A DNA stretch of 64,000 bases from NCBI RefSeq assembly GCF_039525035.1, contig NZ_BAAAHE010000024.1, forward strand, positions 1 to 64,000. Reading direction: 5' to 3'. The position numbers and the translations under genes were made by a program. Each line of letters begins with the position of its first letter. Positions within the stretch are counted from its first letter, which is position 1. The stretch comes from Sporichthya brevicatena (GTDB taxonomy: Bacteria > Actinomycetota > Actinomycetes > Sporichthyales > Sporichthyaceae). Of this stretch, positions 47,771 through 54,881 are shown piece by piece. The notes below the pieces were generated by a model. It ran no database searches. It was not told the origin of the DNA and saw only the letters and a program-made list of their open reading frames with translations.

Positions 47771-47822
47771 ACCGAGTTGCCCGACCGAGTTGCCCAACCG
47801 AGTTGCCCAACCGAGTTGCCCA
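47771..47822. repeat. four tandem 13-bp repeats
   Basis: Units at 47771, 47784, 47797 and 47810 read ACCGAGTTGCCCA, with the first ending in G. The run ends 34 bp before the AMIN-like ATG, so it lies in the promoter or leader. It could be a multi-site operator or a slippage-prone spacer. Confidence 0.9.
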
Positions 47823-47856
47823 CCCGATGCACTGCCCGACACCCCAGGGGGAAGAG

Positions 47857-48357
47857 ATGTTCCAGCTCCGCAACCGCAAGACCGCCGTCGCCGCCCTCGC
47901 CGCGACCGCACTCGCCGGGACCGGCCTGGTCGGCGTCGTCGCGTCCGCCGACGCGGCCGCGAAGACCGCTACGGTCAAGAACCTGCGCACCGGCGCGCAC
48001 AGCAACTTCGACCGCGTGGTCATCGACTACACGGGCAAGAAGCCGACCGTGAAGCTCTCCCTCGTCAACAGCCTCTACAGCTGCGGCAAGGGCGACAAGC
48101 TGACGATCCCCGGTGACAAGATCCTCAAGATCGACCTGACGCCGGCTCAGGCGCACAACGACAAGGGCAAGAGCACGTACTCGGGCCCGGGTCGACTGTC
48201 GACCGCGAACTACAGCCTGAAGACGCTCAAGGGCGTCCGGATGGCGTGCGACTTCGAGGGCCACGTGACGTTCGGCGTCGGCGTCAAGAGCCTCAAGAGC
48301 TACAGCGTGAGCCACCTGACGAACCCGAAGCGGGTCGTCATCGACCTGAAGCGATGA
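47857..48357 (+). CDS. secreted AMIN-like domain protein
   Basis: A 166-residue exported protein. Residues 1 to about 34 are a signal peptide (RNRK, a hydrophobic stretch, and an ADAAAK cleavage region). The rest has the actinobacterial AMIN-like pattern: FDRVVIDYTG, a middle with Cys in YSCGKG, and a final FEGHVTFGVGVKSL and RVVIDLK, probably with one disulfide (also Cys in MACDFEG). AMIN domains bind cell-wall or envelope polymers. GGGGGA precedes the ATG. Confidence 0.75.
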   Translation: MFQLRNRKTAVAALAATALAGTGLVGVVASADAAAKTATVKNLRTGAHSNFDRVVIDYTGKKPTVKLSLVNSLYSCGKGDKLTIPGDKILKIDLTPAQAHNDKGKSTYSGPGRLSTANYSLKTLKGVRMACDFEGHVTFGVGVKSLKSYSVSHLTNPKRVVIDLKR

Positions 48358-48387
48358 CGCTCAGTCAGGTATCAAGCTGATCAGGGG

Positions 48388-49272
48388 TCAGCGCATTCGG
48401 CCGGTCGCCCGCAGGCGGCCGGCCGAATTCGTTCCGAACCGCTTCTGCACGAGCTGGTTGGCCGCGGCCAGACCCTTCGCGAACGGGGTCGGCGCGAGCC
48501 GCTTCATCGCGTACAGCAGCCGCGTCTCGATGTGCGGCAGCAGCAGGAACTTCCGCCGGTCGACGGCCCGCAGGACCTTGCGCGCCACGTCGTCGGCGGT
48601 CAGCTTCGGACCGGGGAACAGGTCCCCCGCGATGGCCTGACGTGCCATCACCTCGAAGGCCGGGTCGGTCGTCCGCATCGTGTCGGCGAGGTTCGTCGCG
48701 AAGAAGCTCGGGCAGACCACGGTGGTCCGGATCCCCAGCGGCTCCAGCTCGCAGCGCATCGTCTCCGACAGCGAGATCACGCCGGCCTTGGTGACGTTGT
48801 ACGACGCCATGTTCCCGAGGTTCATCAGCCCGGCGAGCGAGGCGATGTTGACGACGTGCCCGGCGCCCTGCGCCTCGAACATCGGCACGAACGTCCGCAC
48901 GCCGCGGATGGCGCCCTTGAGGTTGATGTCGAGGATCCAGTCCCAGTCGGCCATGGGGATGTCGGCAATCGGGCCGGCCGCCGCCACCCCGGCGTTGTTC
49001 ACGAGGACGTCGAGTCCTCCCCAGTGCTCCGCGCACCACTCGCGCGCACCGTCCCAGGCGGCGTCGTCGCGGACGTCGAGGGCGAGAAAGGCGACCCGGT
49101 CCGGGTTCCCGCCGCGTTCGCGCAGGCGCTCGGCCAGCTCCAGCCGGGCCAGCTCCCCCGCCGCCGCGTCGCGGTCGGTGAGCAGCACCCGGGCGCCGTC
49201 GTCGGCAGCCGCGCGGGCGAGCGCACGACCGAGCCCGGAGGCTGCTCCGGTGATCAGGATCCGCCGGTCCAT
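48388..49272 (-). CDS. SDR family oxidoreductase (294 aa)
   Basis: A 294-residue classical short-chain dehydrogenase with a C-terminal extension. The cofactor motif is GAASGLGR (9-16), NNAG follows, the catalytic residues are Ser in IASLAGL and Tyr-x3-Lys in SYNVTK. The last 60 residues are basic (LLPHIETRLLYAMKRLAP), as in the lipid-associated or acyl-modifying SDRs. Substrate unknown. The ATG at 49272 has GGAAGAG upstream. Its final codons contain a 15-bp-arm hairpin. Confidence 0.88.
   Translation of the reverse strand: MDRRILITGAASGLGRALARAAADDGARVLLTDRDAAAGELARLELAERLRERGGNPDRVAFLALDVRDDAAWDGAREWCAEHWGGLDVLVNNAGVAAAGPIADIPMADWDWILDINLKGAIRGVRTFVPMFEAQGAGHVVNIASLAGLMNLGNMASYNVTKAGVISLSETMRCELEPLGIRTTVVCPSFFATNLADTMRTTDPAFEVMARQAIAGDLFPGPKLTADDVARKVLRAVDRRKFLLLPHIETRLLYAMKRLAPTPFAKGLAAANQLVQKRFGTNSAGRLRATGRMR
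48395..48428. terminator. hairpin within the 3' coding end of the SDR gene
   Basis: Arms 48395-48409 and 48414-48428 pair at 14 of 15 positions with a 4-nt loop. It lies 38 bp after the AMIN-like stop and inside the last 14 codons of the convergent SDR gene, so it could terminate the AMIN-like transcript. Confidence 0.45.
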
Positions 49273-49324
49273 GCGCTCTTCCTTCCTCCGGGACATCCGT
49301 CGACCGTCCACGCTACGGCAGAAC

Positions 49325-49337
49325 TTACTCCGAGTAA
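49325..49337. promoter_or_regulatory. TetR-type operator-like palindrome
   Basis: TTACTCCGAGTAA is a perfect 6-bp inverted repeat around one base, in the divergent gap between the SDR gene (minus, start 49272) and the ArsC-like gene (plus, start 49385). This form is common for TetR repressors, but no TetR gene is in the window. Confidence 0.5.
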
Positions 49338-49371
49338 ATAACGCCGCCGGGGCGGTCCCGCACCGTTGCAA

Positions 49372-49377
49372 TAGGTT
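49372..49377 (+). promoter_or_regulatory. -10 box of leaderless arsC-like promoter
   Basis: TAGGTT lies seven bases before the ATG at 49385 and no Shine-Dalgarno sequence is seen. The TetR-like palindrome at 49325 lies 35 bp upstream, near the -35 side. Confidence 0.5.
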
Positions 49378-49384
49378 CGGCCGC

Positions 49385-49756
49385 ATGGAGATCTGGCTCA
49401 ACCCCGCGTGCTCGAAGTGCCGCACCGCAGTCGCGGACCTGGACGCCGCCGGCGTTCGCTACACCGTCCGCCGGTACCTGGACGACCCGCCGACCGCCGC
49501 CGAGATCCGCGACGTCCTGGACCGGCTCGGGCTCGAACCGTGGGACATCGCGCGGACCGGCGAGGCCGTGGCCGGTGAGATCGGCCTGAAGTCCTGGCCG
49601 AAGGACGCCGACAACCGCGAGCGGTGGATCGAGGCCCTGGCCGCCCACCCCAAGCTGATTCAGCGCCCGATCCTCACCGCGGCCGACGGCAGCGCGGTCG
49701 TCGGCCGCTCGCCGGAGGCGGTGCAGGCCGCGATCGAGGCCGAGCGGAAGGGCTGA
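49385..49756 (+). CDS. ArsC/Spx family thioredoxin-fold protein
   Basis: A 123-residue protein of the glutaredoxin-like arsenate reductase family. It has the N-terminal CxxC-type PACSKCRT (Cys9 and Cys12), RRYLDDPPTAAEI and the family's IQRPIL motif with the Arg that binds oxyanion. Members may reduce arsenate or simply be redox or Spx-like proteins, and an Arg triad alone cannot decide. It is first of three overlapping or adjacent genes. Confidence 0.85.
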   Translation: MEIWLNPACSKCRTAVADLDAAGVRYTVRRYLDDPPTAAEIRDVLDRLGLEPWDIARTGEAVAGEIGLKSWPKDADNRERWIEALAAHPKLIQRPILTAADGSAVVGRSPEAVQAAIEAERKG

Positions 49757-49759
49757 GCG

Positions 49760-50365
49760 GTGCGCTTCACCGGGCCCGACGCCCGCGCGGCGGCCGCGGG
49801 CGCCGTCACGGTCCAGTTCCGGCGCTGGGCCGCGCCGCGCGTGATCGCCGGCCGGACCTACCGCACCAACGCCGGGCGGATCGACGTGACCTCGGTGCGC
49901 GCGGTCGACCCCGCGAAGCTGACGAAGGCCGATGCCCGGCGCGCGGGCCGGCCGAGCCCCGAGCAGCTGCTCTCCGAGCTCCCCGGCGACCCGGCGCACC
50001 CGCTGTGGCGGATCGAGTTCACGCTCGCGACCGACCCCGACCCGCGCGCCGCGCTCGCCGCCGACGACGCGCTCGACGACGCCGCCGTCGCCGAGATCAC
50101 CCGCCGCCTCGACCGCCTCGACGCGGCGAGCTCGCACGGGCCCTGGACCCGGCAGTACCTGCGGACGATCGCGGAGCAGCCCGGCGTGCGCGCTCCCGAC
50201 CTCGCCGCTGCCTACGGCCGGGAGACCCAGCCGTTCAAGATCGACGTCCGCAAGCTGAAGAACCTGGGCCTCACCCACAGCCTCGCCGTCGGGTACGAAC
50301 TTTCCCCGCGCGGGCGGGCGTATCTCGAGCGGACCGGCGGCCGGCAGCGCAGCCGGCGGTCGTGA
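49760..50365 (+). CDS. ASCH-like / winged-helix protein of unknown function (201 aa)
   Basis: A 201-residue protein. Residues 10-90 look like an ASCH-type fold (VTVQFRRWAAPRVIAGRTYR, then RIDVTSVRAV), a domain that in other proteins binds RNA or modified nucleotides. Residues 110-201 look like a winged helix (TRQYLRTIAEQPGVRAPDLA, FKIDVRKLKNLGLTHSLAVG). The assignment is by pattern only. GTG start three bases after the ArsC-like stop; its own stop overlaps the oxidoreductase start. Confidence 0.6.
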   Translation: MRFTGPDARAAAAGAVTVQFRRWAAPRVIAGRTYRTNAGRIDVTSVRAVDPAKLTKADARRAGRPSPEQLLSELPGDPAHPLWRIEFTLATDPDPRAALAADDALDDAAVAEITRRLDRLDAASSHGPWTRQYLRTIAEQPGVRAPDLAAAYGRETQPFKIDVRKLKNLGLTHSLAVGYELSPRGRAYLERTGGRQRSRRS

Positions 50366-51918
50366 ACTCCCGCTGCGACGTCGCGGTCGTCGGCGCCGGC
50401 CACAACGCGCTGGTCGCGGCCTGCTATCTCGCGGCCGCCGGCCTCGAGGTCGAGGTTCTCGAGCGCGACACCGTCGTCGGCGGCGCGGTCTCCACCGTCG
50501 AACGTTTCCCCGGCCACCGCGTGGATCGCGGCTCCAGCTTGCATGTGATGGTCCGTCATACCGGGATCATCGAGGAACTCGGCCTCGGTGAGTGCGGTCT
50601 GCGCTACCTCGACGCCGACCCGTGGGCGTACGCGCCGGGGCCGGACCCGGACTCCCCCGGACTCGTCTTCGCGACCGACCTCGACCGCACGTGCGACTCC
50701 ATCGCCGCCGCCTGCGGGCCGGCGGACGCCGCGGCGTACCGGGCGCTGATCGCCGAGTTCACCCCCGCCTGCCGGCGGATCCTCGACGTCCTCGCCGGGC
50801 CCCCGACCCCCGGTCGGATCGCCCGCAAGGTGGCGACCCTGGGCCGCGCCCGCGGCGGCGGCGAGACCTCACGCTGGTTCCTGCAACCGGCCGACCACCT
50901 CCTCGACGCCACGTTCCGCAGCGAGCGCCTCCGCGCGGCGCTGGCGTGGCTCGCGGCGCAGTCGGGCCCACCGCCGCACGAGCCGGGCACGGTCGGGCAC
51001 CTGTCCTGGATCGGCCTGATGCACCTGCGCGCGCCGGGGCGGCCGGTCGGCGGTTCCGGCGAGCTCTCCCGGGCCCTCGCCGAACGGCTGGCCCGCTCCG
51101 GCGGTCGGCTCCACCTCGGCGACGCCGCGACCGCGGTGACGACGTCCGCCGGCCGGGTCACCGGCGTCCGGACCGCGAGCGGACGCACCGTCAGTGCCCG
51201 GGCCGTCCTCTCCGGGGCCCACGTCCTGGAGACTCTGGACCTGCTCGCCGCCGCCGGGGTCGAACCGTCCGGCGTGCGGCCACGCATCCGGGTCGGCGAC
51301 GGCATCGGGGTGGCCGTCCGGCTCGCGACCTCGGCCCTGCCCGCCTACCCCGGCGCCCCTGCCGACGCGGGGCACGGCATGCAACTGCTCGTCACCGACC
51401 GGGCCGAGCTGCGCGCGGCCTACGCCGACTACCTCGCTGCCCGACCCCCGGCGCGGCCCGCGGTGCTCGCCCTCACCCCGACCGTGCAGGACCCCAGCCT
51501 CGCCCCGCCCGGCCGCCACACCGTGACGCTGTGGGCGCAGTGGCACCGCTACGACCTCGCCGGACCGGGGTGGGACGAGGTGCGCGCGGCCACCGGTGAG
51601 GCGGCGGTCGCACGCGTCGAGGCCTTCTCCCCCGGGTTCGCCGCGGGCGTCCTGGACACCCACGTCCAGACTCCGCTCGACCTCGAACGTGAGCTGGGTT
51701 TGCGTCGGGGCAATGTCATGCACGTCGAGATGGCGCTCGATGCGATGTTCGCCCTGCGACCGGTCCCCGAGCTCTCGGGTTACCGTGGGCCCCTGCCCGG
51801 CCTCTACCTCACCGGCGCCTCGACCCATCCGGGCGGCGGTGTGTTCGGAGCCTCGGGCCGGAGTGCCGCGAAGGTCCTGCTCCGAGACCTGAAGCGCGCA
51901 CGAAGATTCGCGAAGTAG
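50362..51918 (+). CDS. FAD-dependent oxidoreductase of the phytoene desaturase superfamily
   Basis: A 518-residue flavoprotein. The FAD motif is VVGAGHNALVAACYLAAAG (a GxGxxG variant) with LERDTVVGGAV, and the C-terminal flavin site is LTGASTHPGGGVFGASG. It belongs to the same superfamily as CrtI but is a different branch (with SLHVMVRHTG) found in many actinobacteria outside carotenoid clusters. Its place just before cruF may be coincidence. GTG start within the preceding stop. Confidence 0.8.
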   Translation: MNSRCDVAVVGAGHNALVAACYLAAAGLEVEVLERDTVVGGAVSTVERFPGHRVDRGSSLHVMVRHTGIIEELGLGECGLRYLDADPWAYAPGPDPDSPGLVFATDLDRTCDSIAAACGPADAAAYRALIAEFTPACRRILDVLAGPPTPGRIARKVATLGRARGGGETSRWFLQPADHLLDATFRSERLRAALAWLAAQSGPPPHEPGTVGHLSWIGLMHLRAPGRPVGGSGELSRALAERLARSGGRLHLGDAATAVTTSAGRVTGVRTASGRTVSARAVLSGAHVLETLDLLAAAGVEPSGVRPRIRVGDGIGVAVRLATSALPAYPGAPADAGHGMQLLVTDRAELRAAYADYLAARPPARPAVLALTPTVQDPSLAPPGRHTVTLWAQWHRYDLAGPGWDEVRAATGEAAVARVEAFSPGFAAGVLDTHVQTPLDLERELGLRRGNVMHVEMALDAMFALRPVPELSGYRGPLPGLYLTGASTHPGGGVFGASGRSAAKVLLRDLKRARRFAK

Positions 51919-51958
51919 GCTGCGCACGCGCCGTCCGCGCGGAGAAGGGGAGAACGTC

Positions 51959-52711
51959 GTGACCTACGTCGACAGCTACGCACCCGGCATCCCGTGCTGG
52001 GTGGACGTCGCCTGCCACGACGCCGCCGCCGGCAAGGAGTTCTACTCCGAGCTCTTCGGCTGGAGCTCGGTGGACGACGAGGACGGCTTCGCCACCTTCC
52101 TCCTCGACGGCCGCCCCGTGGCGGGCCTCGGTCCGTGCCAGAAGGGCACCCGGCCGAGCTGGAACGTCTACATCGCGGTGCGGGACGTCGACGCGTCCGT
52201 CGCGACCGTCAAGGCCAACGGTGGCACGCTCATCGCGGGCCCCGGCGACATCCTCAACCTCGGCCGCGGCGCCGCCTGCGCCGACCCGCAGGGCGGCGTG
52301 CTCACCCTGTGGCAGGCCCGTGACCACATCGGCGCGCGCATCACCCGCGTGCCCGGCACCTGGTACTGGTCGGACCTCGTGACGCCGGACATCCCGCGCG
52401 CCGCCGCGTTCTACACCGCGGTCTTCGGCTGGTCGGTCCGCGGCGCGGACCCGTCCGGTTCCACCGGTGCGGTCGCGATGCTCGGCCAGCAGGGCGTGGC
52501 CGGCTTCTCCCCGCTCCCGCCCGGCTCGGCCCCGGGCCCGTACTGGTCGGTGACGTTCCAGGTCGCGGACGTGGACGCCACCGCCGAGAAGGCCACCAAG
52601 CTCGGCGCCTCCGTCGCGGTCGCCCCGATGGACGTCCCCAACGTCGGGCGCTTCGCGGCCATCGCCGCGCCCGGCCGGGAGACGTTCTCGATCCTGCGGC
52701 CCCTGGCCTGA
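51959..52711 (+). CDS. VOC family protein with two glyoxalase-like domains
   Basis: A 250-residue cytosolic protein made of two repeats of the vicinal-oxygen-chelate fold (about 1-120 and 125-250). Each has the beta-alpha-beta pattern GKEFYSELFGWS and AAAFYTAVFGWSV. The usual metal-binding His/Glu set is incomplete, so the activity is unknown. GGAGAAGGGGAG precedes the GTG; TAGGCT at 51916 is a plausible promoter. Confidence 0.85.
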   Translation: MTYVDSYAPGIPCWVDVACHDAAAGKEFYSELFGWSSVDDEDGFATFLLDGRPVAGLGPCQKGTRPSWNVYIAVRDVDASVATVKANGGTLIAGPGDILNLGRGAACADPQGGVLTLWQARDHIGARITRVPGTWYWSDLVTPDIPRAAAFYTAVFGWSVRGADPSGSTGAVAMLGQQGVAGFSPLPPGSAPGPYWSVTFQVADVDATAEKATKLGASVAVAPMDVPNVGRFAAIAAPGRETFSILRPLA

Positions 52712-52720
52712 GCGTCTGAC

Positions 52721-53551
52721 TTGCCCGCGCTCGAGACCGCGCGGCGCCCGGACCGGAACCTCGCGGGGGTACGGCTCGCCTGGACGCTGCTCGCGGCGGC
52801 CGTCGCCTGCCAGATCGCCTACCCGCTCGTGTCGGGCACCGCGCGTGACCGGCTGACGGTCGCGACCGTCACGGTGACCTTCGCCGTCGTCGTGAGCCAC
52901 CTGGTCGTGCGGTCCGGGGCCGGCGTGGCGCTGCGGACGTTCGGGCTGGTGTGCGTCGCGTCGGCCGCCGTGGAGGCACTCGGCGTGCACACCGGCTTCC
53001 CGTTCGGCGAGTACTCCTACGGCGACGGGCTCGGCGCCACGGTGGCCGGCGTCCCGCTCGTCATTCCCCTGGCCTGGTCGATGACGGCGTACCCGGCGCT
53101 GCTCGTCGCCCGGCGGCTCACCCGGGACCGGAGGGCGGCGGCGACCGCCCTGGTCGGCGGCTGGGCGCTCGCGAGCTGGGACCTGTTCCTCGACCCGCAG
53201 ATGGTCGAGGAGGGCTACTGGGCCTGGGCCGACCCGAGCCCCGCCCTGCCCGGCTCCCCCGACGTCCCGCTGACCAACTACGCGGGCTGGATCGTCGTCT
53301 CGGTCCTGCTGATGGCCCTGCTCGACCGGACGGTGCCCCGGGCTCCCGGCGCCGCCGACCCGGGCGACCTGCTGCCGGCCGTCCTGTACCTCTGGACGTA
53401 CGCCGCGCAGGTCCTCGGCAACCTCGCGTTCTTCGACCGCCCCGCGGTCGGACTGATCGGCGGCGCCGCGATGGGGGCCGTCGCCGTGCCCTTCGCCCTC
53501 TGCCGGATCGGCGCGGCCCGCCCCGGCTCCGCGCGCGCCGGCCGGGCATGA
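52721..53551 (+). CDS. cruF: CruF-like carotenoid biosynthesis protein
   Basis: A 276-residue polytopic membrane protein with about seven helices of the CruF/DUF422 family, which hydrates the psi end of a carotene (1',2'-hydratase). The family core is visible in GFPFGEYSYGDGLG, IPLAWSMTAYPA and SWDLFLDPQMVEEGYWAW. The track start is a TTG, with no good alternative; the true start is uncertain. It overlaps the glycosyltransferase by ATGA, which would sugar the hydroxyl it makes. Confidence 0.85.
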   Translation: MPALETARRPDRNLAGVRLAWTLLAAAVACQIAYPLVSGTARDRLTVATVTVTFAVVVSHLVVRSGAGVALRTFGLVCVASAAVEALGVHTGFPFGEYSYGDGLGATVAGVPLVIPLAWSMTAYPALLVARRLTRDRRAAATALVGGWALASWDLFLDPQMVEEGYWAWADPSPALPGSPDVPLTNYAGWIVVSVLLMALLDRTVPRAPGAADPGDLLPAVLYLWTYAAQVLGNLAFFDRPAVGLIGGAAMGAVAVPFALCRIGAARPGSARAGRA

Positions 53552-54672
53552 GCTCGCCGGGACGCGCCGCGGTCGCGGCCGGGGCGCTGCTCTCCCTCGG
53601 CGGGGCGGCCTTGGCGGCGGCGAACGTCGTGACGGTGCGGGTGGCGCGGCCCGACGCCCCCGACGTCCCGCCCGGGCGGCGCGTCTCCGTGCTCCTCCCG
53701 GTCCGCGACGAGGCCGCGGTGGTGGGCCGGTGCCTGCGCGCGCTGCTCGCTCAGGAGGGCGTGGCGGACCTGGAGATCCTGGTCCTCGACGACGGCTCCA
53801 CCGACGGCACGGGCGACCTCGCCCGCGCCGTCGCCGTGGACGACCCGCGCGTCCGCGTCCTGACCGGGGAGCCCCCGCCGCCGGGCCGGCTCGGCAAACC
53901 GCACGCCTGCGCCCGCCTGGCCGCGGAGGCGACCGGCGACGTGCTGGTCTTCGTCGACGCGGACGTCCTGCTGCACTCGCGGGCGGTGGCGGCCGCACTC
54001 GCGGTGATGGCCGAGTCCGGGCTGAAGCTGCTGTCGCTGATGCCACGTCAGGTCACCGACTCACCCGGCGAGCGCCTCGTCCAGCCGCTGCTCGCCTGGA
54101 GCTGGCTGTCGACGCTGCCGGTCCGGCCGGCGGAGCACTCGCTCCGACCGTCGACCGCCGCGGCGATCGGCCAGTTCCTCGTCGTCGAACGCGCGACCTA
54201 CGACGCCTTCGGCGGCCACGACGCCGTCCGCGACCGGGTCGTCGACGACATCGAGCTCGCCCGCGCGGCCAAGCGGGCAGGCCACCGGGCGGGCATGGTG
54301 GTCGGCTCCGACGTCGCGTCGTGCCGCATGTACGCGGGCTGGACCGAGCTGCGGGCCGGCCACACCAAGTGGCTGTGGGCCGCGTTCGGCGCCGGCGGCC
54401 GCGTCGTCCCCGCCGCCGCGGTGTGCGGGGTGCTCCTGCTCCTCGGGCCGGTGCCGGCCGTGGCCGCCCTGCGCGGCTCCCGGCTCGGGCTGGCCGGGTA
54501 CGCCGCCGGCGCCGCGGGCCGCGCGCTCGTCGCCCGCCGCGTCGGCTCCCGCGTCTGGCCCGACGTCCTCGCCCACCCCGCCTCGACCGCCGCCGCCGCG
54601 TTCCTGCTCGCCGACTCCGTCCGCGCCCGCCGCCGCGGCACCCTGACCTGGAAGGGCCGCCCCCTCCCCTGA
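53548..54672 (+). CDS. GT2 family glycosyltransferase (carotenoid glycosyl transfer, CruC/CruG-like)
   Basis: A 374-residue membrane-linked glycosyltransferase. A short hydrophobic N-terminus, then the GT-A domain with LLPVRDEAAVVGRCL, LDDGSTDGTG and the metal-binding DAD in VFVDADVLL, and two or more C-terminal helices. Paired with cruF it is a good candidate for glycosylating the hydroxylated psi end. The donor sugar and position cannot be told from sequence. Confidence 0.8.
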   Translation: MSSPGRAAVAAGALLSLGGAALAAANVVTVRVARPDAPDVPPGRRVSVLLPVRDEAAVVGRCLRALLAQEGVADLEILVLDDGSTDGTGDLARAVAVDDPRVRVLTGEPPPPGRLGKPHACARLAAEATGDVLVFVDADVLLHSRAVAAALAVMAESGLKLLSLMPRQVTDSPGERLVQPLLAWSWLSTLPVRPAEHSLRPSTAAAIGQFLVVERATYDAFGGHDAVRDRVVDDIELARAAKRAGHRAGMVVGSDVASCRMYAGWTELRAGHTKWLWAAFGAGGRVVPAAAVCGVLLLLGPVPAVAALRGSRLGLAGYAAGAAGRALVARRVGSRVWPDVLAHPASTAAAAFLLADSVRARRRGTLTWKGRPLP

Positions 54673-54720
54673 CCTCGGCCCCTGACCCCCGGCCCCTGAC
54701 CCCCGGCCCGACCTACCCAT

Positions 54721-54860
54721 CTCTGCGGGATGACGTCCCTGGCGCACCCCTGTCAGCCCTCGTGCGGGCCGACACCCCACCCCTGCGGGACGTCATCCCG
54801 CCGGGGGCCCCTGTCAGCCCTCGTGCGGGCCGACACTCGCCCGTGCGGGACGTCATCCCG
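54721..54860. repeat. tandem 61-bp repeat upstream of the desaturase gene
   Basis: Two near-identical units: CCCCTGTCAGCCCTCGTGCG at 54747 and at 54808 (each 29 nt, continuing to GGCCGACAC), spaced 61 bp, joined by GCGGGACGTCATCCCG at about 54785 and 54845, with an inverted variant GCGGGATGACGTCCC at 54725. It ends seven bases before the TAGGGT promoter, so it may be a stacked control region. Confidence 0.75.
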
Positions 54861-54867
54861 GGGAAGT

Positions 54868-54873
54868 TAGGGT
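54868..54873 (+). promoter_or_regulatory. -10 box of leaderless desaturase promoter
   Basis: TAGGGT lies eight bases before the GTG at 54882, with no Shine-Dalgarno sequence. Confidence 0.55.
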
Positions 54874-54881
54874 GACCGCTC

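Larger units (their letters stand above)
47480..47856. other. 377-bp divergent regulatory region
   Basis: The gap between the HEPN gene (minus) and the AMIN-like gene (plus). It holds the SOS box at 47622, a direct repeat of TCCGGTAA near 47720, and the four 13-bp repeats at 47771. The HEPN frame stays open through the SOS box (an ATG lies inside it), but that stretch is low-complexity Arg/Pro and lacks a Shine-Dalgarno sequence, so I do not call it coding. Confidence 0.5.
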
